Shown here: one piece after another, positions 24,116 to 37,290 of the stretch
How the letters are laid out: each line of letters begins with the position of its first letter
How positions within the stretch are numbered: position 1 is the stretch's first letter
DNA from: Saturnia japonica
Taxonomy: Eukaryota; Arthropoda; Insecta; Lepidoptera; Saturniidae
DNA length: 64,000 nucleotides
Reading direction: 5' to 3'
Assembly: GCA_033032175.1 (NCBI GenBank)
Contig: CM065323.1
Span: 4,154,001 to 4,218,000 of the forward strand
Position numbers and translations under genes: made by a program
The notes under the pieces: generated by a model
What the model saw: the letters and a program-made list of their open reading frames with translations, nothing else
The model's database searches: none
Told to the model about the DNA's origin: nothing

Positions 24116-24119
24116 TACT

Positions 24120-24408
24120 ATAAAAAAATAGTCGATCGACGTGAGTTCGAATCCCGTGATGGAAAACATCGTGATGCAACAAAACCTTAGCATTGTGGTA
24201 AGGCTTTTTCTAATTCCTGCCTGGCTAGCTAATACTCTCGAGTTGAAACTCTGCCCCCAAGCACCTATAGATGTATTCCGACAGCTGCAATTGAAAGCCA
24301 GTTCTTCTACTAGGCTTAGTCGAGCTTGGGCTAAATTGTCACTTATTATCTGGTGAGATTTTGTGGCCATAATGCTATAACCTATAAAGAATATTTAAAA
24401 AAAAAAAC
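24120..24408 (+). mobile_element. tRNA-derived SINE
   Basis: GAGTTCGAATCCC at 24143-24155 is a box B. The body has CAGCTGCAATTGAAAGCCAG, CTACTAGGCTTAGTCG and GGTGAGATTTTGTGGCCA, and the element ends in an A-rich tail at about 24398-24408. The body recurs at 18516, 26400 and 41930 and, inverted, near 60000. Frames in it are non-coding shadows. Confidence 0.7.
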
Positions 24409-26160
24409 AACCCAGACAAAAGAAACAAAAAAATGTAGTGATCACATGAAGAATTTAATATGAATACCGTAAGTCGTAATACGTAAGTATATTGATATTG
24501 AACAAGGTAATAAAAATATCTCGTCGATCCCAAAGATCCAGTTCACTATTAATACGTCTCGATGTATTTATCATGAGGAAGTTTTATTTCGAGATCTTAC
24601 TAAGTGTGAAACTGGATTAAAAAATAATACTCTGGCGCGGAACGAGAAGTGGGATACGTGTCTATCGATGCAAGAATTATAATTTTTCATTCGCATCTCT
24701 CGCTATTCAGTATTCACAAACGCTATCGGTAATGTAAATAAATGTTACTCGTGTTTAATGCGCCGCTTATGTTTCCGTTTCGGCTAAATGGAAGCCGAAT
24801 TGGTTTCTGAGTTGTTCAAATTTTCTAGTCGGGCGTTTTCGAGAACAATTCATCAATGGTGGATATTATTAAAAACGAGTATGAAAATTTTTGCAAAGGT
24901 ACGTGAAATCCACAAGAATTCTTGCTGCTGCCACTCAGTTTCGTCAGTTATTGTGACTATGCATATTCGTCATAAATCATGAGATCATGACCACACACGA
25001 TGAGTTAATAGCTATTTCATTTTTTTATAGAAAAATTAAACAGGTTTATTGTTTATTTACATATTGCTATACAGCAAACACATACGCAAAATACATACGT
25101 ATTCGTATACTAAAATTCAAAAGTATTAGAAGCACTGAAATTTATCTAAACGGGAAAATTGATTTTGTTTAACTTTAACTTACATTTGAATGGTTTATTA
25201 TTACGTTACCAAAATTGTAGTAATAAAATGTTGTAACAATTTTAATGATTAATAAATTTCGGTTTCGGCCTAAATGTTTTACTTCGATGGAACACCACTT
25301 ACATTTTTCTAGTGCCTTTGAATGACCTATTTGTTGATATTTGCATTATGACATGACACACAGACTACGAATGTGATATGACTTCACAACTTGGGTGATT
25401 ATTTTAGGGTTATTACTTATGATAAACATTTTGTATTTTTAATACTATTATTGTAACAATCCTCGTTGTTTTTTATTATTAATATATCGCAGACCGATTT
25501 TTATTTTTTTGCAGAAGTGTAATTTTTTCTAATGTTTAAATAAAAAACAAAAATAATTTTGATTATTATAAAATTCATACTTCTACATTTCTGAAAAAAA
25601 AAAACAGTCTGTGAAATATTAACAGTAGAAAACAACGGGGAATGTTAAAATAACAGTAATATAAAATATATCACGGGCCAGAATTGTCAGTATTTAGATC
25701 TTAAATTTATATAAATCATATCAGTTATGTAAGGTGTTCAATGAATTATACTGGCATACGAATGAACAAATGCTGTATCGGATTACAATACATTATTTAA
25801 ATGAGGTCATGCTTTTTGTAGTAGTATATTGACGAACCCCGATTTGAATTTCAAATAAAATCAGTATCAATGCCCTTTACCCATTTTACATGCTTTTATA
25901 TTTGACATGTAGAAAGACAAAGAGTCTCTAGAAATTTACAGCGGAAAGTATTATACTTGGTAATATTGTTATAAAATTGAATACTATGCTATCAGCCGGA
26001 TGTTTATACAATGGTGACGTCAATCTTTATCCCTAATAGAGTGATTTATTTTGGAATATTATCAGTGACGTAGATAAAAAATATTTTTTTGTTGTATGCC
26101 CTCTCCTTGTAACTTTTCATTAGAAAGAAATTAGGTAACTATGTAAACTTTTAAAAATAT
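24409..26160. other. Anonymous sequence with a CpG-containing patch
   Basis: 24610-24880 is less AT-rich and not repeated in the window. Otherwise the DNA is AT-rich and featureless. Frames 24788-24982 and 24987-25172 have no family features. Confidence 0.4.
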
Positions 26161-26164
26161 TTTG

Positions 26165-26567
26165 AGCTCGGTAAAGCTATGGCATGGCACTCGTTGACTA
26201 ATGGTAAACACAGTACAATCCAAAAACAATATCGACCATCGAGAAGTTACTAATCCATCTTGTTAGCTGGATGTACACTAGCTGATCCTGAAACGCGACA
26301 AACCAAAGAGAGTCACCTGTGATGGGTTTTATGGGTTTATGTGCAATGGTACCCTTTGCATCAAATTACTTGAGTGCTTAGTTAAAATATGAAGATACTA
26401 TTTAATTGCTATAAAGCTATAGTAAGTTAGAAATCTGTTGCTAAGCACCTATAAGTGCGTTCCAGCAGTTGCACTTAAGAACATGTCCACTAGGCTTAGC
26501 GTCTCACCGTTTTGGGCCTCATCGTCACTTAACATCTGGTTAAATAGTGGTCATGACGCTATACCTA
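26165..26567. repeat. Inverted family A followed by a SINE body
   Basis: 26190-26330 is family A in inverse orientation (GTAAACACAGTACAATCC, GCTGGATGTACACTAGCTGA, GAAACGCGACAAACCAAAGA). 26430-26567 is the SINE body in forward orientation (AGCAGTTGCACTTAAGAAC, ACTAGGCTTAGCGTC, CTTAACATCTGGTTAAATAG). The SINE end directly abuts the Helitron that follows. Confidence 0.65.
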
Positions 26568-27253
26568 TCTATACTAATATTATAAAACTGAAGAGTGTTT
26601 TTTTTGGTTGAACGCGCTAATCTCAGGAACAACTGGTTCGAATGGAAAAAATATTTTAGTGTTGAATAGCCCATTTATCGAGGAAGACTATTATAGGCTA
26701 TATAACATCACGCTACGACCAATAGGAGCGGAGCATCAATGAATAATGTTGTAAAAACGGGAGAAATTCATTCCTTTTGAGACCTTCCATTGCATGCGCT
26801 GCGTCAATGGTTAAAGTTACGCAACAATCGTGTGTGACGAAATTGTTTCTTTTAAAAAGTTCTAAAAATAAGTCCGCGATAGCATATGTCTATCTTTTAA
26901 AGTTTACTTAGTTATAACCTTTTTTATGGTAATAAACATTTGTTTTAAAATGATGCATTATTGGCGAAGGTGTTTTTATTAACATGGTATTAATCCTTAT
27001 CAAAATAAATGCGTTGTTCGTCACAAGTATTTAATTTTGAACAAAATTGCCCTGTGCATTAATTGATTTAAATGAATATCTTAGGAGATATCACAGTTTT
27101 AAAATAACTCCGCAACAAAATAATGATCAAGTACGGCGCAGGCATTTTTATTATGCGAATTGATTAGGGTGGCGGGAGGCACCTATAATATAATGCCTCC
27201 GAGACACTCTATCTCTGTTATGTGACGCAGACGAAGTTGCGCGGGTCAGCTAG
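26568..27253 (+). mobile_element. Non-autonomous Helitron, 686 bp
   Basis: It begins TCTATACTAATATTATAAAA after an A and ends GCGCGGGTCAGCTAG before a T, matching Helitron termini. The interior has GAACGCGCTAATCTCAGGAA, GAGCGGAGCATCAATGAA and TAAAGTTACGCAACAATCGT. A second copy with nested insertions is at 51398-52612. It has no Rep/helicase coding. The family resembles those described as abundant in Lepidoptera. Confidence 0.85.
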
Positions 27254-27520
27254 TAAACAATAAAACAAGTAATGGATATTGTACAGAATATCAGCAAATA
27301 TTAATGAATTCATCAATTTATGATAAAATGTCAAATCTTATGTATAATGTAATGTGTACAGAAATAATTGAATAAATACCATTTCGCTAAATTATTATTC
27401 ATGAATCCTGTTAGTTTCCAAAACAAATAGAATATTGACAAAACCAATCGGGTACAACCTTTGAATATAGCTTCTTCTTGGATGTCGTGGAAATAATTAA
27501 ATTAGTTTAGACGTATCTTA

Positions 27521-27845
27521 TCTTACTGATATAATAAATGTGAAAGTTTCTATGTTTGGATGTTTGTAACGCAAAAACGGCTGAACAGATTTGGATGAAA
27601 TTTGGCACACAGATAGTCTATGACCTGGATTAACACATAAGATCATTTTATCCCGGTAAAAGTCATAGCTTAACTATTGTTATCAATATATATTTGTGGA
27701 TAGTTTATGTTCGATTGTGAACTATGAATTAACGGCGTTTAATAAAATTTAGCAAACTGATAGTTTATAAACTGGATTAACACATAACATACTAAATACT
27801 GTTGTTTTCCATTATCCACGCGAACGAAGTTGCGAGTACAGCTAG
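27521..27845 (+). mobile_element. Non-autonomous Helitron, 325 bp
   Basis: It begins TCTTACTGATATAATAAATG and ends with GAAGTTGCGAGTACAGCTAG. The interior has GAACAGATTTGGATGAAATT and TCTATGACCTGGATTAACAC, which are hallmark blocks of lepidopteran Helitrons. A stretch around TTTATAAACTGGATTAACAC (about 27762) repeats the block at 27617, suggesting an internal duplication. Confidence 0.8.
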
Positions 27846-27877
27846 TACTATAATATGTGGTTGGAGTTGATCAGCAA

Positions 27878-28321
27878 TCTGTACATATTATAAAACTGAA
27901 CAGAGCTCTGTTTGTCAGTTTATGTTCTTTTCACGCGAAGAACACTTATCCTATTTACATGTTTAAAAAAACTAATTTATAACTATTTTATCTGGCCAGG
28001 TTAGGGATTATATTTTGTAAGATCATACGAAATAATCAGCGACCATAGTGGTGAATCAATTAGTAAAAAGACGCTTTTGTGGCGATTATATGACATACGC
28101 TGAGAAAACCATATGAGACAAATCAAATTAATGTAACACATAATTGTAGAACTTTTAAAGATCTACAAATTAGTCAGCGGTATCATTTGTCTATCTTCTA
28201 AGTATCAACCACAATAAGTATTTTTGTCTTAGATATAACTGGAGTGCGACCATCGTGGATAGGAGCACGATTCGCTCATGCGCTCCATCAAAGTCATTAT
28301 ATACTACGCGGGCACAGCTAG
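27878..28321 (+). mobile_element. Non-autonomous Helitron, 444 bp, diverged
   Basis: The start TCTGTACATATTATAAAACT is a variant of the canonical 5' end. The end CTACGCGGGCACAGCTAG is followed by T. It lies 32 bp downstream of the previous Helitron. The interior has a CAGCGGTATCATTTGTCTAT block related to one in the 26.9-kb Helitron. Confidence 0.7.
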
Positions 28322-28961
28322 TATAAGTATACAAATCACTTCTGATTTTGAAATTTCTTATAAAATCGCGACTGTTCCGTCGGCCGAGAGGTCGTTTATA
28401 CTCTTTAAACGATCTCTATCACTATAATTACTTATCAAGTTGACCTTGCTATGGTTCAGGTACAAAACACCTTGCTCTAATTTGTGCTCAAACTTTTTGA
28501 ATATACTTATTCGATAATAATTTGAAGCATTGAATAGTAACGCTATCGCCGTGATATAATAAAATGGCACATACTAAACGTTTCACTGGCCTTCGCACAT
28601 TAAAATAATTACAGCGGTATCTTATCATAGCGAGTTGTTATTTAAAATTATGTTTTTGTATCGCGTCACATTACTGTCCGAATGCCGCGGTCGGTCCGAT
28701 CGCACAAACACTGCGTTATTTATTCTACGAACACTTTTGTTTATTTTACTTATCGTGTTATTAAAGCGTCAGAAGTTATTCGCTATCTATGTTCGGTTAT
28801 TATTATTTTACTTGTTTGTAACTTGATTATTCTCAGTTGTTTATGTTAAAATATACATAAAATTAAAAAATTGCTCAACATTTGTCATTTTATTTAATAT
28901 TGTAATATAAGTTTCTTTCTTGTTGGTTTTATTGCTTTTAACCCTTTGAGTTACGTCGGCC
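28322..28961. other. Unique sequence with a CpG-rich core
   Basis: 28655-28725 contains CGAATGCCGCGGTCGGTCCG and is not repeated in the window. No gene is supported. It could be a regulatory element. Confidence 0.3.
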
Positions 28962-29046
28962 TAGTAGTATATAATAATATTATGTAGAGTAGTATTAAGT
29001 AGTATTATAATAATATTATGTAGTAGTAGTATTAAGTAGTATATTA
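28962..29046 (+). repeat. Short tandem repeat, period about 38 bp
   Basis: Two units of TAGTAGTATATAATAATATT followed by ATGTAG and an AGTATTAAG end are present (28962-28999, 29000-29036), then the start of a third. The unit is itself built from TAGTAG and TAATAAT motifs. Confidence 0.75.
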
Positions 29047-32000
29047 TTTTTGAAATTCAAAATTATCTGTGATGTTGTAATTTGCTTTCTTTACTACAAT
29101 TCTGCTAACATCAAGGAATACTACCAATTTGTAATTCCTAATCTGATTTGTAGGACGACAATTGTGTCCGAGTGGGTCGTAATCACCATACACTAAGTTT
29201 AAAACCCTTTATGACACGCTTAGTAATCAAACCAGATGTATTTTTTTATAGCCAGCTGCCTAGAACTAGCATTTTGGCATGACAACAACAACCGGCGATC
29301 GATTGCAGTACTACTAGACGATAAAATTTTTCTTTTGTTTGCCTTTTTTATGTAAGTTGTTCTCCTAAACACCGATAAGTGTGAATCACGGTGTCAACGT
29401 ACAAAATAATGTAGTCATTTATCATTTTAATAAGTCAATTTCCTTATTGTGGGTTAAATAAAAAAGCGGTATTAAATTTGGCAGGCGTTTAACACGGCCA
29501 TGTTTAATAAATGAAACGTCACCTGCCATTGTAGTGCCATTTGAAATGGTGGTCACGTAACACACGAGAGGGATTTAAGCGCAATACACACTACAACCGA
29601 GAAATATCTTGAGGACATATTATTTGCGAGTAAAGCGCGTAGGCGTTTGCCGCGTTCACAATTTGCGAGATCTCGCTAAACATAATGGTTGTGCGGCTTT
29701 ATACGAGCAGCTACTTACATTCGCAATGACCTTGCTTTACGTCCCATGTTAATGAACCGTGTGTGTTTGAACAAGCGCGTTAACTTGCGACTTCCGAATT
29801 AGCACCTTATTATGTTGATATTACGGGTTTTGTTAATTTATTTAACTCGAATATTGAGTTGAGTTTTTATGATGAGGACGGTATGATGAGCCTTGAAGTG
29901 GTCGTTGATTAAGATGCATATTAAGTACTACTTTAATTAGAACTGTATATTTTAACAATATAAAAGTATTATTGTGTCTGATAGTTGTTTATACTACCAT
30001 ATGTATATGATTTGTGTTTTATAATTTACATGTTTTATTTTATGTGTTTGATTTTGTTGAACTATTCCCTAGTTTCTAAACATCATAGTATCTAACTACG
30101 TATCTTAATTTTTTCTTTATTTTTCAGAGACCACATGTATGTAAATAAGTAATACTTGATAAAAATCCACAATTAAGGCGTGATTCTCTACAGTGACTTT
30201 TTGTTATTGGTACTATATTTACTTATTAATTATCCGATTCACGTGAGATCTCATCAGATATCGCTCTGTTAGATGCAAAAAAACTGTTATAAAATTACAA
30301 TTCTTGCACTAATAAACTACAATTTAAATTTAGACGAATGTAAAATGTGATGCAAAAACGCAACGATTTATCTGGTAGACGAAGGGTTTCAGATTTCAAG
30401 AACCTTGGCAAGGGTTACTTTTTTATGTTTATAATTGTTTTTTACTTGCACGGCAATATTTGCTATACGTAACTATGTTGCAATCCCAGTACATGGAAGG
30501 TTATCGAAAGACAAATTACCATGGGCAGTCGTCGGTGTCAAAACAAATGATTTATCTTAAAATATGACGAGCTGATACCTAATACCTTGTTTTAATTCAC
30601 ATGATTTTTAAAAGGCAAGAACATTCAGTCACTATCCTATCGTGATTTTTTTTTAATAATGATTTTCAAAGTGATCTATAATAAAAAAATGAAAGCTATG
30701 CAGTCGATTCCAGAATGTATAGAGTTTCTCATGGACACACTTACACACCGATGGATTGTTTCCCACGATGGTTTGTGCATAGGTGGCATACCTTCAATTA
30801 CCTATCATTTAATATTTTTCACTGTTCCATGGGAATGTATATTTTATGAATAAATCTTAGCTTGTCAATTTTAATTCCGGTTAATTCCTGGTTTGTTATG
30901 CCTGTATATGTTTAGTGACTTAATGATTATTATCTTTAGTGATTTTAGCATTTAAATAGAAAACATATTATATTTAAAGAGTTACAATTATACTTCTTTC
31001 TTTTTCTTCGATCGTTTCGAGTTTCCTCACTCTTCTTATTTGTATTGTGTTTCTATTTTCCTATGTTTAACGGTTTTGGCAGGATATTCCAAAAAAGCGT
31101 ACTGGTAGTGATTTTTCCCCGAGTTGTTTTTATATTATCATTAGATGTTTTTCCTAATGTTTTGTTGCATAACATTACAAAACATAGCCTACAAACTTTA
31201 TAGTAAAAACGTTTATAAAATTATAATAAACATTCACCGATTGGTTCTTGAGTTGTAAGAGCACTAACAGACCAGCAGACGGACAGACTGATACAGTATA
31301 TAAACAATATTTATTATAACATTATTTATGTAAAAGACAATAATGTACGGTAAGTAAATGTAATAACTTCGGAACCGTCAGGGTACGAGTTCTACTCGCA
31401 ACTTTTCCGATTTTTATCTTTAATTTTGGTAATTAATTAAAAGGTACCTACTATGGGCCAATTTGTAAATCAGTATAAAATACACTAAACAAAAAAATAT
31501 ATCTTCAGATAGGCTCAATACGACGATTTGTACGACATGATCTTTATACTATTTTTGTAATGTAATTTCTTGGTATTTGGATTTTTGTTATAGGAGCTAC
31601 TTCAAGGCTTACTACATACACCCTATGATGACTCGCATATTATAATAACGCTTTCGAGTTACAGTTAACGTACGTTTATATATATAATACAAATTTTAAA
31701 TTGTAAACTAAATTTTAAAAGGCTGTCTAATTTATAATTTCTTTCTATCCAGTCTCTGAGAAACGAATGCCTTGTCTTTGGTTGAACAACGGTTTACATA
31801 ATCACGAACCTCTAAAAATATGGTCAGTGTCGTTGTACTCTCTGTAATATAGTAATATATATGTTTTATTGTATGTCGTATAAAGTTGATTTCGAGGACC
31901 GCAACAACCACATTTGCTGTTATAAGTAATTCATAAATTTCTTGCTTTTGGAACTGCATGTGTACTTACTGAACCGTTACAAATACAACTAAGTATACAG

Positions 32001-32920
32001 GTGATCCGCCATGGAAGTCAATTTCGGTGAATTTCAAAGCCCTATGTGGTATTTCAACCGTGGTGCCGATTGAGATATTGAATGTCGAACGCCATGCTTA
32101 CAGCGTTAGATTTTGGTAAAGCGAAAATTGCTTACTTTACTAAATCAATCACCACTACGTAACAACTAAGAAGGCTGGTTTTTGAACAAATTAATGAAGT
32201 TTAGAGGACAATTTGAATTTTTTAATAATTTGAATTTTAATTTATTTTTGCATGTCGTGATCCAATTCTAAATACAGTCGCGAAATTTTGATAGGTTTTT
32301 AAATCTGGTTAGTTTCAATTTCTTTTGCTTGCGAGATGCTTAATAAGAAATACGTTTTTTCGAATGAAACAGTTAAAGTAAAGGAATTACGTGAAAAATA
32401 TGTGACTAGAGGTAGGAGGAATAGCTAGTATGTGGTAATCTAGATATTTAAAGTTTATTTGTAGTTTTTGTTTATATTCCTGTTACTACGAATCCCGATG
32501 TTCTCTGAAAATTTGAATTATTGTGATCAAACAGAAATAGCTCTATTATTTGAACATTGTCTACATTCGCTGAAGGTCCGGACACAATACTTTATAAGTT
32601 ACATTCTCCATTGCCCTATTGTTATTAATATTAACTTTTATTACAAATACGTAAATGTAATAAATACAAAAGTCCGATATATATGTATACAAAGAGTCAT
32701 AACTAAACCCAACAAATTCACACACAACTAACTGAATGTAATTACACCATTGTTAATCATGTATGTACGCAGTTCGTTTGAAAGTTAAGTTACTAATCTG
32801 ACCTGTGTAATTTGTTGCTTCGAGTTTTTGTTTCAATTCACTGATAGTTTGTTGTGTCACTACTACCATTCTAAACAATAAACCGCATGTAGTATTAATT
32901 GTTAGGCGTAATAATATATA
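29047..32920. other. Long anonymous stretch, mostly unique
   Basis: No gene is supported across nearly 4 kb. The part at 29510-29810 is noticeably less AT-rich, with several CpGs (for example AAGCGCGTAGGCGTTTGCCG), and is not repeated. Frames such as 30659-30853 and 31959-31732 have no family features. Confidence 0.4.
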
Positions 32921-32924
32921 GGCG

Positions 32925-33110
32925 TTTCGCGTTCCGGGATCAACCGGAGTATATCCAGTACCAAGCGGGGTGGTAGGGATCATTACCCAGGCTATATCCA
33001 ATTGCCGAGAGGTTTGTATTTTACTTTGTACTGTACATTTGCATTGTACTGTGCTTATTAACAGGCACAGTGTCGGCATTTTGTCGTGCGACTATTTACA
33101 AAAAATTGGT
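32925..33110 (+). repeat. Dispersed repeat family A
   Basis: GTTCCGGGATCAACCGGAGT, then ATATCCAGTACC, ATTGCCGAGAGG and ACTGTGCTTATTAACAGGCA follow the family order. The block around GGCTATATCCAATTGCCGAG repeats the earlier one, so two partial units are joined. Confidence 0.55.
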
Positions 33111-36100
33111 TGTTACTTCTGATGATCGTCATATGTCGGAACGGAACGTCTCATGTGTCAGTGTGTTTATCTAATAATAAAATTCCTCGGATTGGATCAC
33201 AAAGTATACAACAGTGTCTTAAAGGAGTTTGCTACTGTCCTACTGTTCATCAACTCTCTCACATTAAAACGAGCACGGCTTTTTTTTAAAAGTGAAAACT
33301 TCTATAGGGCGCGGTTTGGATAGGGAGTAAATTCATGTAAGTCGTCATCGACATGGTCACGTGACGTGTTAGCGTGTTACGTTTTGTAGTAATACAACTA
33401 AAAAATAAACAATCAATTTGGATATACAAAAATAACAACTGTTTTCACTTCTGTCGGCAGTCCTCATGACTGATTTGTCTTTTTTATTCTTACAAAGATT
33501 CACACCCATCCCTGAACACAGACCAAGTAAAAATCTTATAGTCTGTAGGTGTAGAACTTTTGCACAGTTCACATATTGAAGCACCGTAGGTGCAATCTTA
33601 ATGCTGTAAGAATGCAAGGCTTGCTCCGCTCTTTGCCAGTTTAAATTCAAGTGTAGGGTTTCCACAATGTTTACCAATACCAAACCTATCAGTGACCGGC
33701 CTCAAATATAACTGATCGTTATTACCAACAATGCGATTACGCAGCAACGGACTGTTAACGCTTTCTTGTACATATAAAAGAATAATATCAAAATGGCGAT
33801 TTCTGTAAATGCACATTCACCTACAGGAATTTATTTGGTAACAATCCAGATTTATCGTATTTGATTTAGTATTTGAAAAAATATTTTAAAGGTAACTGCA
33901 ATTATTTTAAATTGCATTATTGCTTTTTGCCATGTCTCTGTATTACATAGTTGCGCAAGCGTCGCGCGTCGGTCGGTCTCCGGTTGTCGGAAGTAGCGGG
34001 GCGCATCCTTTTGTTGAAGCGAAGTGCAAACGTGACTAGATTACTTACGGCAAGCTTTATTATATCGCTTATTACAAATTTTTAAAGTTCAGTTCTTATT
34101 TGTAAGAATCCTTATATACTTCCTACATCATGTCAATAATCACTGTTAATGTAAAGATCATCATAATTATGTAGTTCTGAAATTTTGTGTTTGATTTCTG
34201 CCGGTTTAATTTGAGAAAATTATGCAATGGTTTATGAGGCTGGTATTTTTGGATTATCAATCATATTAATAATTTTGCTAAAATTATTTAAAATCTTGCC
34301 ATAAGCGTGTGAAACTCCCAAGCTGGTATAAATTTATTCAGTCATCATATGAACCTTTGTGTTCTTAATAACTTTCATAATTACCTTTTTAAACATTTAT
34401 TTCTTGTTTTTCTATATTTTTTCCAATTCTGTAACTTTAAATACATTATTGTTTTTAACTAAATATTTTAGTTGTAGTAATTTAAGTTTTCTATTGCATT
34501 CTAGCTTGATTTTCATTAGAGCGTAACAAAATTTTGTAGCTGTCCATATCCGGCTTTGGGAATTGGTAATGCTGCATAAAAAATGTGAAGGTGCCTGAAG
34601 GTGTAGTAACCTTGTATAGTGTGATGTATAGCAAGTAGATTGAATGCTACATTATAAAATGCAAGGAGCAAAAACAATATGTTAGAATAAATCTCAACAT
34701 TGACACACCCAATATTATGTTAAAATTAATTATAGAATTTAAAAAAAGTCTAATAACGAACTAGGTGGAAGTAATTCCGATACTGATTATGCTTTCTAAC
34801 CAAAGGAAAGGAAGGGACTATGCTTTAGCTTACTGCTTTTGATAAGTGATTAATATGTGAAACCATAGCACCGCAATAATATTTCTCTATAATTTATTTC
34901 CCTTATGTTAACATAAGAGCAATGCTAATTTATTTAATGACTTCTTACATAGAGCGTAATGATATTAAAATTTATGATAATTATGGAACGTTTTTTTACT
35001 TGCCGTTTATTGTTTTAATTCTGCTGAATACGTTTTGAAACATTAGAGTTTTACTGGTTTTTTTTATTTAATTAATTTTGAAGGTCAGCTTTTAACCACA
35101 CTTCTCACTTATTCTTAAATTACAGGGTAGTTTTAGAATCGTAATGTTTTCGTATAGACTGGATATAGGGATTAAGCTTGGTGACAGATTTTCATTTTGA
35201 AAGTAAAGCGTATCAAATATTAGCGATTGGGTTAGTGATTGGATTAAAATGTTGTCATTCGACGAGAAAGTCTCTTTTTTTAATAAAGGTTTTTCTTATA
35301 CTCATCATATGGTTAATTGCACGTTCGTTAAACTCTAAACACGGATTTTTCAAATAATTTGTCGGTCTGTTTGTTTGTGTGTCTGATCTAATCTCCGAAA
35401 TGGCTGAACCGAATTTGATGAAAGTTTCATTGGCAGGTAGAAGAGTTTTCAGAGCAACCTTACACAATCTAGGATACCTTTTGAGGGACTCTACTATTTG
35501 GCGGGGCCCATTCAATAGTAACACGATATTTTGTAAGAGAGTGATAAACAATTACTCTGTGGTCAGTCCCAGTACTCCTAGTGGAGCAGCAGGTACAATT
35601 AGTGTGACTAAAACATCAAACATGTTAAAGTGAGAGTTTTGTGGATCGGATGAAGAAAATTTGCTTGATGAAGATTGCTAAAGTAGATAGTTGTGATACG
35701 TTTGAATGGTGATGTCACGGATGGACGAGCAGACATATCTGATACGCATCGTGCAAGGTTACCACCAACGTTTTTCTGTTACATTGTGATGTATGATATT
35801 TTATCATTTGCTAAATATGCATTCTTGTGTGTGGTATGCGCATTGATATATTTTCAGAAATATATTTTTAAATGTAAGACAAGAAAGTATCGAGATACTT
35901 TCGAATATGGCAGATTTCTGTGATCTGTCTTATTTTTTATTTATTTATTCGGTTGAGTTTATTATATAAAGGCTGATCACGAAAAGTGATTTTAAATTTC
36001 GTTAGATATTCCCCGTAAATTCTATGTATTTATTTATTACTTTTTTAAAAATGTGTTTGTTTCTGCGTGTAGTATGAACATCGGAACATGAAATTAATTT

Positions 36101-36700
36101 TGCGATCCGTCATTGGAAAAACCATTATTACCAATGGGCAACTGAACTCTAATTTTAACACATAAAGTTGTTTTTTTTTTTTTTAAATATAAGTACAGCG
36201 TATTTTGCCGCTGTTGAATTTTTTTCAATAATTGTAATCATGTTACTTAGTTCGATTCGGTTCTAAAAAGTTGACTCATGTTAACAATGTATTAATGTGA
36301 AGAGTTATCATTACTTGTTAAATTACACCTACATATATACAGGCGTATTAAATTACAGTATCAAAGGCGTATCAAACAACTGAACAAAGTCTTGTCACCC
36401 GTTTGTTTTAAGTTTTCCTTTATTCTCTGATGTTGTTTTCCTTTTCAAAAGTCAGCTATAATCTTTTTGATATTAAACTCAATCTCGTAATGAATAGTAT
36501 TTGTGCAATAATAGTTTACTAAATTTATTGCTGGCATAGGAAAAACATTATCTATTTCATTAAAATCTTAAGACTGACTTACAGATAAAGCACAGCTTAA
36601 ACTCACGATATTTTCCATAGGAGATATTTGTAGTATAGTAGTTGTAGTTCCTTAACTTAGAATTAACAAAGGTCTTTTGAAAATTCATTTTTTTTAATAC
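33111..36700. other. Long anonymous stretch with a CpG-rich island
   Basis: 33950-34050 is a CpG-rich island (for example GCGTCGCGCGTCGGTCGGTC). 33370-33815 holds overlapping minus-strand frames over slightly GC-richer DNA that I cannot assign to any family. 35350-35470 resembles part of the Helitrons near 47.9 and 49.1 kb (CTAATCTCCGAAATGGCTGA). 36171-36184 is a T run. No gene is supported. Confidence 0.4.
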
Positions 36701-36704
36701 ACAG

Positions 36705-36980
36705 GTGGCAAACAAGCATAAGGCCTGCCTGATGCTAAGCGGCTACCGCAGTCAATTGGCGCTTGTAATACCATAGGTATCACTTACGCGTTGCTGATCT
36801 TGATCTGTCCAAACCCAAGGAGTTCTGTTAACCGTACTTACCGCAGGATAACGATACAAGTGCATTTGGCTGCAATATTCCACCAGTTTGGCTGCCCCAA
36901 GTAGAGATAAATCTCCAAGGAAATTTCCCTGTCTTTACCTTTCTTCCTATCCTGATGAGGCTAAAATGGGATGATTACGG
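36705..36980 (+). repeat. Dispersed repeat family C
   Basis: The blocks GGTGGCAAACAAGCATAAGG, AGCGGCTACCGCAGTC, ACCATAGGTATCACTTACGC and TCCACCAGTTTGGCTGCCCC are the same series as at 760-1015. This is the best-preserved copy in the window. Confidence 0.7.
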
Positions 36981-37020
36981 AGATGTTTCCAATGGGAGAT
37001 CCCATCGGACACACAACTGG

Positions 37021-37290
37021 TCTATGCTAATATTATAAAACTCCAAGAGATTGTTAGCGGTTTTTGTGTGTATGTTTGAACGCGCTAATCTCTGGAACTA
37101 GCATTCAAATTAGAAAAATCCTTTTTGTGTTTTATAATCTATTTATTGAGGTAGGCTAAAAGCTATATAACTTTACCGCGCTACCTTAAAGGGCTAAGCA
37201 GTAACCGTGAACGTGAATTAATCCGACAAGCTGTAGACAAGTGCGGGAAGTAAAAAGAACGATAGGCTTTACACAGGTGAAATCGTGGGG
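37021..37290 (+). mobile_element. Helitron 5' fragment
   Basis: It begins TCTATGCTAATATTATAAAA and continues with GAACGCGCTAATCTCTGGAA and TTTATTGAGGTAGGCT. No CTAG end follows, so it is truncated. Related interior sequence reappears at 38165-38350 (GAGCAGTAACTATGAACGTC against AAGCAGTAACCGTGAACGTG here). Confidence 0.65.

Noticed and set aside
24141..24370. Frames of 71 and 87 codons on both strands
   Set aside because: They lie within a tRNA-derived SINE and are chance frames of the repeat.
33369..33816. Two overlapping minus-strand frames over slightly GC-richer DNA
   Set aside because: They are in different frames with no motif I recognise. I could not tell a decayed gene from unique non-coding DNA.
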